Shown here one piece after another: positions 18,390-27,700 of a DNA stretch of 64,000 nucleotides (position 1 is its first letter; each line of letters starts with the position of its first letter). Below the pieces are notes generated by a model. That model saw only the letters and a list, made by a program, of their open reading frames with translations. It was not told the DNA's origin and did no database searches. A program made the translations under genes and the position numbers. The stretch comes from Kineosporia aurantiaca JCM 3230 (lineage in GTDB: Bacteria; Actinomycetota; Actinomycetes; Actinomycetales; Kineosporiaceae): the NCBI GenBank assembly GCA_000719025.1, contig JODP01000001.1:124001-188000 (forward strand), given 5' to 3'.

Positions 18390-18510
18390 GGCGGCGACCA
18401 TACCCGCGGGGTCCGACAATTCGATGGGGGACGCTTTCCCGGCCGTTGCGGGGCGGCCGGGACGCCAGTGGTGGTCGGGCCAGGACAGCTCGCCCCCGTA
18501 GGATGCGGGT

Positions 18511-19554
18511 ATGACCGAGGTGAGCTCCACGTCCCCCGCGCCCGCTTCCGCTTCCCGCCTGGCCTGGGGTTATGGCCTGGCCAGCAGCAGTGCGGGCGGG
18601 GTCGTGCTGGACACCTGGTACCCGGCGCCCAAGCTCGGCCCAGCCCCGGCGGCCTCCGGCCCCTACTCGGTCCCCGCCGACCTGGCCTCGCTCGAGGGTA
18701 CCGACCCGCACCGACAGGTCCGGCTGCACGTGGTCCGCACCGAGATCGACCTGGACGCCGAGCCGAAGGACACGCCGGACGCGTACCTGCGCCTGCACCT
18801 GCTCTCGCACCGCCTGGTCCGGCCCAACACAATCAACCTGACCGGCATCTTCGCCGCGCTGCCGAACGTGGTCTGGACCAACCACGGCCCCTGCCCGGCC
18901 GAGGATTTCGAGGCCACCCGGCTGCGGATCCGGGCCGGCAGTGGCCCGGGCACCCTGGTCGAGGTGCTCGGCGTGGACAAGTTCCCGCGGATGACCGACT
19001 ACGTGCTGCCCACCGGGGTCCGGATCGCCGACGCCAGCCGGGTCCGGCTCGGCGCGCACCTGGCCGAGGGCACCACCGTGATGCACGAGGGGTTCGTCAA
19101 CTACAACGCCGGCACGGTCGGCCACTCGATGGTCGAGGGCCGGATCTCGCAGGGCGTGGTGGTCGGTGAGGGTTCCGACATCGGCGGTGGCTCCTCGATC
19201 ATGGGCACCCTGTCCGGAGGCGGCAAGCAGGTCATCTCGATCGGCGAGCGCTGCCTGCTGGGCGCCAACGCCGGTCTCGGGATCAGCCTGGGCGACGACT
19301 GCATCGTGGAGGCCGGGCTCTACCTCACCGCCGGCACCAAACTCCTTCTGCTCTCCGAACCCTCGGGTCGCCCGGCCGACGGCAGCGCACCCGCCAGCAA
19401 GGAGAACCCGAAGGTGGTCAAGGCGGTCGAGCTGTCCGGCGCCAGCGGGTTGCTGTTCCGCCGCAACTCCACCACCGGCGCCGTCGAGGCGCTGGCCCGC
19501 ACCGGCGGGTCCTTCACCTTCGAACTGAACTCGGCCCTGCACGCGAATGCCTGA
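18511..19554 (+). CDS. dapD: 2,3,4,5-tetrahydropyridine-2,6-dicarboxylate N-succinyltransferase (actinobacterial type)
   Basis: 347 residues. Catalyses succinyl-CoA-dependent succinylation of tetrahydrodipicolinate, upstream of DapC and DapE in the DAP pathway. The left-handed beta-helix is evident in the hexapeptide-like run from about 165 to 260 ([71 protein letters not shown]). The N-terminal domain before it matches the longer actinobacterial DapD class rather than E. coli DapD. Divergent from dapE (121-base gap between starts), a common actinobacterial pairing. Confidence 0.93.
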   Translation: MTEVSSTSPAPASASRLAWGYGLASSSAGGVVLDTWYPAPKLGPAPAASGPYSVPADLASLEGTDPHRQVRLHVVRTEIDLDAEPKDTPDAYLRLHLLSHRLVRPNTINLTGIFAALPNVVWTNHGPCPAEDFEATRLRIRAGSGPGTLVEVLGVDKFPRMTDYVLPTGVRIADASRVRLGAHLAEGTTVMHEGFVNYNAGTVGHSMVEGRISQGVVVGEGSDIGGGSSIMGTLSGGGKQVISIGERCLLGANAGLGISLGDDCIVEAGLYLTAGTKLLLLSEPSGRPADGSAPASKENPKVVKAVELSGASGLLFRRNSTTGAVEALARTGGSFTFELNSALHANA

Positions 19555-19593
19555 TCCGGCCCTGGATTCGGCGGTGGAGAGGGGAAAGCGGGG

Positions 19594-20634
19594 ATGAGCC
19601 GCACGGATCCCACCCGACCGATGCCCGCGGGCGGCCCGAAGGCCGGCACCCCCCGACCGAAGCGGCCGACCCTCACGCAGGGGACGCAGCCTCTCCCACG
19701 CGGCTCCGCAAGGCCGACCGGCCCGCGCAAACCCAAGCAGCACAGCCCTTTCCGGGGACTGATCATCTCCCTGACGGTCATCCTGATCACCGCCGGGGTC
19801 GCGGTCGGCGGGGCCTGGCTCTGGCTGCAGGGCGGTATCGGCCCGGTGACCATCCACGAGCTGTGCACCGGCCGGTTCAGCGACGGCTCCAAGACCTCGC
19901 TGGAGACCGACCAGGCGAACAACGCGGCGATCATCACCGGGATCGCGGAGAAGCGCGACTTCCCGGTCCGGGCGGCCACCATCGGCGTGGCCACCGCGCT
20001 GCAGGAGTCGAAGCTGCGCAACATCTCCTACGGCGACCGGGACTCGGTCGGCCTGTTCCAGCAGCGGCCCTCCCAGGGCTGGGGCACCCGCACGGAGATC
20101 CTCGACCCGGTCTACGCCACCAACGCGTTCTACGACGCGCTGGCCAAGGCCGGCGACCTGAAAAGCATGACGATCACCGAGGCCGCGCAGAAGGTGCAGC
20201 GGTCGGCCTACCCACAGGCCTATGCCGACCACGAGCCGCAGGCCCGGCTGATCGTCTCGCCACTGGCCGGGTACTCCCCCGGCGGCTGGAACTGCATCCT
20301 GAAGGAAGACGGCGACCTGACCGCGCAGACCGCCGGGAATGACGGCCTGACCACGCGTGCCCGCGAGGTGAAGTCGGCCGCGAAAACCGAGCTGGGGCGC
20401 ACCAAGTCGGCCGCAGACAAGCTCGGGACCACGCTGACCTTCACGGTGCCGGCGTCGGACGACGACCACCACGCCTGGGCCCTGGCGTCCTGGGCGCTGG
20501 CCCGGGCCGACGCGCTCGGGGTGAAGCAGGTGGCGCTGGCCGGGCACCGCTGGACCCGGTCCTCCTCCACCGACGGCTGGGTGGAGACCACCACCGGGCT
20601 CAGCGACCGCCAGGTCACCATCACCGTCTACTGA
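19594..20634 (+). CDS. Membrane-anchored lysozyme-like extracytoplasmic protein
   Basis: 346 residues: a basic Pro-rich cytosolic N-terminus (1-55), one membrane segment (about 56-79), then an outside domain. That domain has TIGVATALQESKLRN followed by GDRDSVGLFQQRPSQGWGT, the arrangement of lysozyme/transglycosylase-fold proteins in which the Glu after Gln would be the catalytic acid. Streptomyces homologues are often labelled heavy metal transporter, which the sequence does not support. The C-terminal ~110 residues (DDDHHAWALASWALARADAL onward) look like a separate small domain. It follows dapD by 39 bases on the same strand, so a role in the cell wall is reasonable inference. Confidence 0.65.
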   Translation: MSRTDPTRPMPAGGPKAGTPRPKRPTLTQGTQPLPRGSARPTGPRKPKQHSPFRGLIISLTVILITAGVAVGGAWLWLQGGIGPVTIHELCTGRFSDGSKTSLETDQANNAAIITGIAEKRDFPVRAATIGVATALQESKLRNISYGDRDSVGLFQQRPSQGWGTRTEILDPVYATNAFYDALAKAGDLKSMTITEAAQKVQRSAYPQAYADHEPQARLIVSPLAGYSPGGWNCILKEDGDLTAQTAGNDGLTTRAREVKSAAKTELGRTKSAADKLGTTLTFTVPASDDDHHAWALASWALARADALGVKQVALAGHRWTRSSSTDGWVETTTGLSDRQVTITVY

Positions 20635-20736
20635 ACCGACCCACAAGGGGCCGACCGCAAAGGGACCGGTCGCGAAAGGCGAACCAAACGCCGGACGCCG
20701 GGCGATCGTCCTCAATCACCCGGCGGAAACCTCGTT

Positions 20737-20768
20737 GCCCGGTGATCCGTACCCTCCGATCACCGGGC
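20737..20768. terminator. Bidirectional hairpin between convergent genes
   Basis: GCCCGGTGATC and GATCACCGGGC, 11 perfect pairs around a 10-base loop, lie between the lysozyme-like gene and gltA, which end toward each other. It can serve both strands. Confidence 0.75.
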
Positions 20769-20784
20769 CTGCGTTCGCGAAAAG

Positions 20785-22080
20785 TCAGCGCTCGTCGATG
20801 CCCTGGTAAGGACGCTCGGTGGCACCGATGTAGATCTGCCGCGGGCGGCCGATCTTCGTCTGCTTGTCCTCCATCATCTCGCGCCACTGGGCGATCCAGC
20901 CGGGCAGCCGGCCGATCGCGAAGAGCACGGTGAACATCTTGGTCGGGAAGCCCATCGCCTTGTAGATGAGGCCCGTGTAGAAGTCCACGTTCGGGTACAG
21001 CTTGCGCTCGATGAAGTAGTCGTCGTTGAGGGCGATCTCCTCCAGCCGCAGCGCGATGTCGAGCAGCGGGTCGTTCACGCCGAGCCCGCGCAGGATGTCG
21101 TCGGCGGTCTTCTTGATGATCGCGGCGCGCGGGTCGTAGTTCTTGTAGACCCGGTGGCCGAAGCCCATCAGCCGGACCCCGCCCTCCTTGTTCTTCACCT
21201 TGTTCATGAAGGTGTCGGGGCCGTCGGGCGACTTCTGGATCTCCTCCAGCATCTCCAGCACCGCGGAGTTGGCGCCTCCGTGCAGCGGACCGGAGAGGGC
21301 GTGGATGCCGGCCGAGACCGAGGCGAACAGGTTCGCCTGGCCGGAGCCGACCAGCCGCACGGTCGAGGTGGAGCAGTTCTGCTCGTGGTCGGCGTGCAGA
21401 ATGAACAGCAGGTCAAGGGCTTTCGCCAGGACCGGGTCGACGTCGTACGGCTCGGCCGGGAACCCGAAGGTCATCCGCAGGAAGTTCTCCACCAGCCCGA
21501 GCGAGTTGTCCGGGTAGAGGAACGGCTGGCCGACCGACTTCTTGTAGGCGTAGGCGGCGATCGTCGGCAGCTTGGCCAGCAGCCGGACGGTGGCCAGCTC
21601 GACCTGGTCGTGATCGCGGATGCTGGTGCTGTCCGGGTAGAACGTGCCCAGCGCCGAGACCGCCGCGGAGAGCACCGGCATGGGGTGCGCGTCCCGCGGG
21701 AAACCGTCGAAGAACCGCTTGAAGTCCTCGTGCAGCAGGGTGTGCCGCTGGATCCGGGTGGTGAAGTCCTCCAGCTGCGTCGGGGTCGGCAGCTCACCGT
21801 AGATCAGCAGGTAGCTGACCTCGAGGAAGGACGACTTCTCGGCCAGTTCGGCGATCGGGTACCCGCGGTAGCGCAGGATGCCGGCGTCGCCGTCGATGTA
21901 GGTGATCGCCGACTGACAGGCCGCCGTATTGCCGAAACCCGGGTCCATCGTGACCAAACCGGTCGTGGAGAGGAGGGACGAGATGTTCACCCCGGAGCTA
22001 CCCTCCGTAGCCCGGGTCACCCCCAGGTCGAGTTCGCCGCCTGGGTGGTTCAGGGTGATCTGATCTGATCCGTCGGACAT
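20785..22080 (-). CDS. gltA: Citrate synthase
   Basis: 431 residues, the hexameric type II form. Condenses acetyl-CoA with oxaloacetate at the entry of the TCA cycle. Catalytic regions are present: HADHEQNCSTSTVRLVGS, GIHALSGPLHGGANSAVLEM and the signature GFGHRVYKNYDPRA. ATG 22080 has GGGAGCG upstream and is better than the frame's open end at 22194. Monocistronic by position: convergent with the lysozyme-like gene and 103 bases downstream of dapC. Confidence 0.95.
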   Translation of the reverse strand: MSDGSDQITLNHPGGELDLGVTRATEGSSGVNISSLLSTTGLVTMDPGFGNTAACQSAITYIDGDAGILRYRGYPIAELAEKSSFLEVSYLLIYGELPTPTQLEDFTTRIQRHTLLHEDFKRFFDGFPRDAHPMPVLSAAVSALGTFYPDSTSIRDHDQVELATVRLLAKLPTIAAYAYKKSVGQPFLYPDNSLGLVENFLRMTFGFPAEPYDVDPVLAKALDLLFILHADHEQNCSTSTVRLVGSGQANLFASVSAGIHALSGPLHGGANSAVLEMLEEIQKSPDGPDTFMNKVKNKEGGVRLMGFGHRVYKNYDPRAAIIKKTADDILRGLGVNDPLLDIALRLEEIALNDDYFIERKLYPNVDFYTGLIYKAMGFPTKMFTVLFAIGRLPGWIAQWREMMEDKQTKIGRPRQIYIGATERPYQGIDER

Positions 22081-22183
22081 AGGACGCTCCCACGCTGGTG
22101 TCTGGGTCCAGGGTCTTTGAGCCTCGCATCCGATGGGTTCACCGGGACACATGGCCTTAACGCAAGTTACCCCCGGATGATCC

Positions 22184-23296
22184 TCACGAGCCATCCGGAC
22201 CGGCGACCCGGCCCGCGAGTTGCGCCACTCTTTCGTCGGTCACGGTCAGCGCGATCCGCACGTGCCGGGCCCCCGCCGGGCCGTAGAAATCGCCCGGCGC
22301 GACCAGCACCCCGCGCTCGGCGAGATCGGCCACGGTGTCCCAGCACGGTTCGTCCCGGGTCGCCCAGAAGTACAGGCCGGCCTCGGAGTGATCGACCTTG
22401 AGGCCTTCCGCCACCAGCCATTCGCGCACCAGTTCACGCCGTCGGCGGTACCGCTCGCGCTGCTCGGCGACGTGCTCGTCGTCGCCCAGGGCGACCCGCA
22501 GGGCCTCCTGCACCGGCCACGGGACGATCATCCCGGCGTGTTTGCGGATCTCCAGGATCCGCTGCACCAGAACGGGATCCCCGGCCGTGAAGGCCGCCCG
22601 GTAACCCGCCAGGTTGGACTGCTTGCTGGTCGAGTAGACCACCAGCAGGCCCTCGTGCGAGCCGCCGCAGACCTCCGGATCGAGGATGCTCGGCACCCGG
22701 ACGCCGTCCCAGCCGAGCTCGGCGTAGCACTCGTCGCTGGCCACCACGGCCCCGATCGAGCGGGCCCAGGCGACCACCTTCTTCAGGTGCTCGACCCCGA
22801 GCACCCGGCCGTGCGGGTTGCCCGGCGAGTTGATCCAGACCAGCTTCACCGACCCGGCGGCCGGGCCGACCTGGAGGGTGCCGTCGGCGGCCAGCGGGGT
22901 GGCCCCGGCCAGCCGGGCACCCACGTCGTACGTGGGATATGCCACTTGGGGATGCATCACGACGTCGCCCGCGCCGAGCCCCAGCAGGGTCGGCAGCCAG
23001 GCCACCAGCTCCTTCGAGCCGATCGTCGGGAGCACCCCGGCCGGGTCCAGGTCCGGCACGTTGCGTCGGCGGGCGAACCAGGCCGCGACGGCCTCCCGCA
23101 GCGCCGGAGTGCCGTAGGTCAGCGGGTACCCGGGGGCGTCGGCGGCCGCGGCCAGCGCCCGTTGGACCACCTCCGGGGTCGGGTCCACCGGGGTGCCGAC
23201 CGACATGTCGACGATCCCGCCCGGGTGCTGCCGGGCGCGGTCACCGAACGGTGCCAGCCGGTCCCACGGGAAGTCCGGGAGGTTCCGGGTCGTCAC
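22184..23296 (-). CDS. dapC: N-succinyldiaminopimelate aminotransferase
   Basis: 370-residue fold-type I class I/II aminotransferase. PLP lysine sits in YSTSKQSNLAGYR; SDECYAELGWDG and the WINSPGNPHGRVLG loop provide the cofactor Asp/Tyr and Asn contacts; an Arg near the C-terminus (HVRIALTV) would bind the substrate carboxylate. Adjacent fdxA, and dapE/dapD 4 kb away, support the DapC assignment; in M. tuberculosis fdxC and dapC are likewise adjacent (Rv1177-Rv1178). Start overlaps the fdxA stop by 4 bases, so the two are co-translated. Confidence 0.9.
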   Translation of the reverse strand: MTTRNLPDFPWDRLAPFGDRARQHPGGIVDMSVGTPVDPTPEVVQRALAAAADAPGYPLTYGTPALREAVAAWFARRRNVPDLDPAGVLPTIGSKELVAWLPTLLGLGAGDVVMHPQVAYPTYDVGARLAGATPLAADGTLQVGPAAGSVKLVWINSPGNPHGRVLGVEHLKKVVAWARSIGAVVASDECYAELGWDGVRVPSILDPEVCGGSHEGLLVVYSTSKQSNLAGYRAAFTAGDPVLVQRILEIRKHAGMIVPWPVQEALRVALGDDEHVAEQRERYRRRRELVREWLVAEGLKVDHSEAGLYFWATRDEPCWDTVADLAERGVLVAPGDFYGPAGARHVRIALTVTDERVAQLAGRVAGPDGS

Positions 23297-23616
23297 TCCC
23301 CGGCCTGCGGCGGGAGCGCGGTGATGAGGGCGTGGTCCTTGTTGATCAGGCCCATCTTGGAGGCGCCGCCGGGCGAGCCGAGGTCACCGAAGAACTCGAC
23401 GTTCGCCTTGTAGTAGTCGCCCCACTGCTCCGGGACGTCGTCCTCGTAGAAGATCGCCTCGACCGGGCAGACCGGTTCGCAGGCGCCGCAGTCCACGCAC
23501 TCGTCGGGGTGGATGTACAGCATCCGCTCACCCTCGTAGATGCAGTCGACAGGGCACTCCTCGATGCAGGCCTTGTCCTTCACATCCACGCAGGGCTGCG
23601 CGATGACGTAGGTCAC
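23293..23616 (-). CDS. fdxA: 7Fe ferredoxin (3Fe-4S plus 4Fe-4S)
   Basis: 107-residue soluble electron carrier. Cys at 9, 17, 21 and 25 (CVDVKDKACIEECPVDC) and 40, 43, 46 and 50 (CVDCGACEPVC) match the seven-iron ferredoxins of actinomycetes. Start GTG 23616 follows a near-perfect AGGAGG. The C-terminal 45 residues after the clusters are family-typical. Overlaps dapC by 4 bases; electron partner is not indicated by context. Confidence 0.95.
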   Translation of the reverse strand: MTYVIAQPCVDVKDKACIEECPVDCIYEGERMLYIHPDECVDCGACEPVCPVEAIFYEDDVPEQWGDYYKANVEFFGDLGSPGGASKMGLINKDHALITALPPQAGE

Positions 23617-23755
23617 GTCGAGTCCTCCTGGTAAGGCGGCCCTGGTCGCTCCCAGGGCTGGTCGTCACTGCTCGCCGACGGGCCGTCGGCGGGGCACACA
23701 GGCCCCGGCCTAGTATCCCTGATCCAGAAACCGCGCGTCGCCGAAGGGTGTCCTT

Positions 23756-24772
23756 ATGAAACCGCCGTCCAGCCAGGAGTGGGCCACCCACGTCGGCTCC
23801 CGGGTCGTGGTCCGGATCCGGGACGGCCAGGGTCTGCGGGACGTGCTCGGCGAACTGCTCGCGGTGGACGGGCGGACCCTGCGGGTGGAGGGCCGGCGGG
23901 GTCCTGTGGAGGTCCCGTTGAGCCTGGTGGTGGCCGGTAAGCCGGTTCCGCCGAAGGCGCGCCGGGCGGCCCCGCCGCACCGCGCCCTGTCGGTGGCCGA
24001 CCTGGAACTGACCATGGCCAAGCACTGGCAGGCCGACGAGCAGGACTGGCTCGGCGGCTGGCTGCTGCGGGCCAGCGGCGGCTTCACCAAGCGGGCGAAC
24101 TCGGTCCTGGCGGTCGGCGAGCCGGGGATGCCGATGGACGTCGCGGTGATGGAGGTCGTCGACTGGTACACCGAGCGCGGCCTGCGCCCGGTCGCCGCCG
24201 CCCCCGAGCCCCGGCTGGGGGACGAGGACTCTGCCGCTCTCCTGGCCGCCACCGCGGCCTTCGAGGCGGCCGGATGGCAGCCGGTCCCGGACAACTCCAC
24301 CGCCGTGCTCACCGCCCCCGTCGCCGAGCTGCGCAACCGTCCCTTGCCGGACGGCCTCACCATCACCCTCACGGACGAGCCGGACCCGGCCTGGATGCGT
24401 CAGTACGAGTACCGCGGCCAGGCCGTGCCCGAGCACGGCATCCGGCTGCTCAGCTCGGCCCCGCACCAGGTCTTCGCCTCGGTCCGGACCGCGGCGGGCG
24501 AGGTCGTCGGGATGGCCCGGGGCTCGGGCGCGGAGGGCTGGACCGGGCTGACCGCGATGAAGGTCGAACCGGCCTGGCGGCGCCGGGGCCTGGCCCTGGC
24601 GCTGATCGCGGCGATCGCCGAGTGGGGCTGGCAGCAGCGCTCGCTGTCGATGTACCTGCAGGTGGTGGAGAGCAACACCGGTGCCCTGGCCACCTACGCC
24701 AAGGCCGGGTTCACCTTCCACCACCGGTACGGCTACCTGCGCCCCGTGGATCAGGCCGACCAGGCGGACTAA
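23756..24772 (+). CDS. GNAT-family N-acetyltransferase
   Basis: 338 residues. The C-terminal ~150 residues contain the acetyl-CoA loop VEPAWRRRGLALALIAAI and a following strand SMYLQVVESNTGALATYAKA, standard GNAT elements. The first ~75 residues (THVGSRVVVRIRDGQGLRD) form a small SH3-like beta domain, and 85-230 may be a degenerate second GNAT half. Acceptor substrate unknown. Divergent from fdxA (139-base gap) and converges on the histidine kinase with a 4-base overlap of the ends (CTAA shared by both stop codons). Confidence 0.85.
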   Translation: MKPPSSQEWATHVGSRVVVRIRDGQGLRDVLGELLAVDGRTLRVEGRRGPVEVPLSLVVAGKPVPPKARRAAPPHRALSVADLELTMAKHWQADEQDWLGGWLLRASGGFTKRANSVLAVGEPGMPMDVAVMEVVDWYTERGLRPVAAAPEPRLGDEDSAALLAATAAFEAAGWQPVPDNSTAVLTAPVAELRNRPLPDGLTITLTDEPDPAWMRQYEYRGQAVPEHGIRLLSSAPHQVFASVRTAAGEVVGMARGSGAEGWTGLTAMKVEPAWRRRGLALALIAAIAEWGWQQRSLSMYLQVVESNTGALATYAKAGFTFHHRYGYLRPVDQADQAD

Positions 24773-27700
24773 GGGGTGGGATCGGGCAGGTTCGCCGCGA
24801 TGTCCCGCAGGCCCACCCGGGCCTGGTCCAGCGCGACCTCCAGATCCACCAGCAGCTGCCCGCACTGCCCCGGCCGCCCGGCCTTGGCCTCGGCCTCGAT
24901 CTGCCGGGCGATCTCCACCACCCGGACCGTGCCCAGGTTCAGCCCGGCCCCGGCCAGGCTGTGCGCGTGCAGGTAGGCGGCCTCGGCGTCGTCGGCGGTG
25001 ACCGCCAGGCTGAGCCGCTGGAACAGGTCCACGGTCCGGGACAGGAACGAGGAGATGATGTCCCGGACCAGTTCGACCTCGAACTCGGTCCCGTCGCCGA
25101 GGAGTTCGGCGATCCGTTCGTCGGTGTCGGCGATGACTGGTCCCTCTCGTCCGGAGCCGGCCGGGATCGGTCCGGCCGGGCTCTCCTCCACCAGGGTCTG
25201 CCGGTCCGGCCCGGGCTGGGCCGGCACGGTCGGGCGGTCGGCCGCCAGCACGCCCACCGGGACCGGGGTCACCACGGCGTGCTCGCTCTCGCGGATCGCC
25301 GCGATCCGGTCGCGGACCGCCGAGAAGTGGTCCTCCATCGGCTGGGTGCGCTCGGCCCGGCCGGCCGGTGGCTCGTCCTTCCCCAGCCGCAGCCAGCGGT
25401 TCAGGGTGGCCTGCAGGGTGGTCGCCCGCACCGGTTTGGCGATGAAGTCGTCCATCCCGGAGTCGAAACAGCGCTGCCGGTCGGCCGCGAAGGTGGCCGC
25501 GGTCATCGCGATGATCGGCACGGTGCGGGTGCCCGGGCGCTTGCGCAGCTCCACGGTGGCCCGGTAGCCGTCCATCACCGGCATCTGGCAGTCCATCAGG
25601 ATCGCGTCGTAGCTGTGCTGCTCGGTCATGGTCAGGGCCTGCTCACCGTGCCCGGCCACGTCGACCTGGTAGCCGAGCTGGGACAGGATGCCGAGCGCGA
25701 CGGTCTGGTTGATGTCGTTGTCCTCGACCAGCAGCAGGTGGAAGCCGCCGGGCCGGTCCGGCTCGGGCTCGGCCGGCTCCGGGGCCGGGACCGCCGCTTC
25801 CGCCGGCGGGCTCTCGGGCACCTCGGCCACCCCGGGCTCCGCCTCGACGGTCGGCACGCCGACCCGGGTGAGGGCGCCGAACAGGTCGGACTGGCGCACC
25901 GGCTTGGTCAGCCGGGCGCTGATCCCGTGCTCGTCGGCGGTCGGGTCGTCGACCTCCTCGCCGGAGGTGACGAGGATGATCGGCAGACCGGAAAGCACCG
26001 GCTCGCGGCGGATCTCGGCGATCAGGCCGATCCCGTCCCGGTCCGGCATGTGCATGTCGACCACGGCCAGGTCGTAACCGCCGGCCGGGGCCGAGCGGTT
26101 GGTCAGCAGGTCCATCGCCTCGGCGGCGGAGGCGGCGGCCACCGGGCGCATCCCCCAGCGGGTCAGCTGCGTGGTCATCACCAGCCGGTTGACCTCGTTG
26201 TCGTCCACGATCAGCACGGCCAGGCCCCGGGCGTCCCGGCCCCGCACCGAACGGCCCCAGTCCGCGGCCGGCGCGAACATCAGTTCCGCCACGAAGGTGG
26301 CGCCCCGGCCCGGTGAGCTGGTGGCCCGGATCGTCCCGCCCATCAGGTCGGCCAGTCGGCGGCTGATCGAAAGTCCCAGCCCAGTACCGCCGTAGGCCCG
26401 GCTGGTGCCCTCGTCGGCCTGCCGGAACGGCTCGAACAACAGGTCCAGACGGCCCGGCTCGATCCCGATCCCGGTGTCGCTGACCGCGAAGTTCACCGGC
26501 ACCTGGCCGTCGGACCGGGGCCGACCGGGGGTCACCGCGATCGAGACCCCGCCGTGCTCGGTGAACTTAACCGCGTTGTGGGTCAGGTTGAGCAGGATCT
26601 GGCGCAGCCGGCCCGGGTCTCCGTTCAGCGCGAACGGCACCCCCGGCTCGTACTCCACGGTCAGCTCCAGGCCCTTGGCCGTGGCGTTCTGCCGGACCAG
26701 GGTGACCACGTCGTCGACCACGTCCTCGAGCCGGAAGTCGACCTTGTCCAGCAGCAGCCGGCCGGCCTCGATCCGGGAGAAGTCGAGGATGTCGTTGATC
26801 ACCGTGAGCAGGGCGTCGCCGGCCGTCCGCACGCCCTCGACGTAGCGCCGCTGGGTCTCGGTCAGCGGGGTGCCCAGCAGCAGGTCGGTCAGGCCGATCA
26901 CGCCGTTCATCGGGGTCCGGATCTCGTGGCTCATGGTGGCCACGAACTCGGACTTCAGCCGGGACGCCTCGAGTGCCTGGTCGCGGGTCTCGGCCAGGGC
27001 GTTCTGCAGTTCCTTCTGCGCGGTGATGTCCCGGCCGACGGCGTAGATCAGCCGGCGGTCCGGGTCCGAGGCCGCCGTCCAGAGCAGGACCCGGGTCGAG
27101 TCGTCCCGCACGTAACGGTTCTCGAAGGTCGCCACCCCGGGCTCGCTGACCAGCCGGGCGAGCTGGTCGGCGACCCGGCGCCGGTCGGCCTCGTCGCTGC
27201 CGTGGAAGACCTCCTCGAAGCGCTGGCCCAGCAACTGCTCCGGGCCGATCCCGAGGGACGCCGACCAGACCGGGTTGGTCAGCACCAGCCGGCCGCTGAA
27301 GTCGGCCACCGCCATGAAGTCGGTGGACAGCTGGAAGAGCTGCTCCACCTGGTCACGGGCGCTCAGCCGGTCGGTGACGTCCTGCAGCGACCCCCAGATC
27401 TCCTGGGCGGCCTCGGCTCGGCTCCGGAAGTTGCACTCGACGATCCGCCGGGTGCCGCCCGGGCCCCGGGTGCGGGCCAGGAAGACCTGCTGCTCCCCGG
27501 TGCTGACCAGGGTCTGCAGCCGGGCCGCGGTGTCCGGCTCGCTCTCGGCCACCAGGAACGGGGCCAGCTCACGCCCGGCCAGCTCGTCCGGCGAGATGCC
27601 GAGCAGCTGCTCCCCGGCCACCGAGCAGAAGTCCACCACCCCGTGCGGATCCAGGCGCAGCAGTACGCCCGGCGAGGAGTTCGCCAGATCTCGCATCTGA

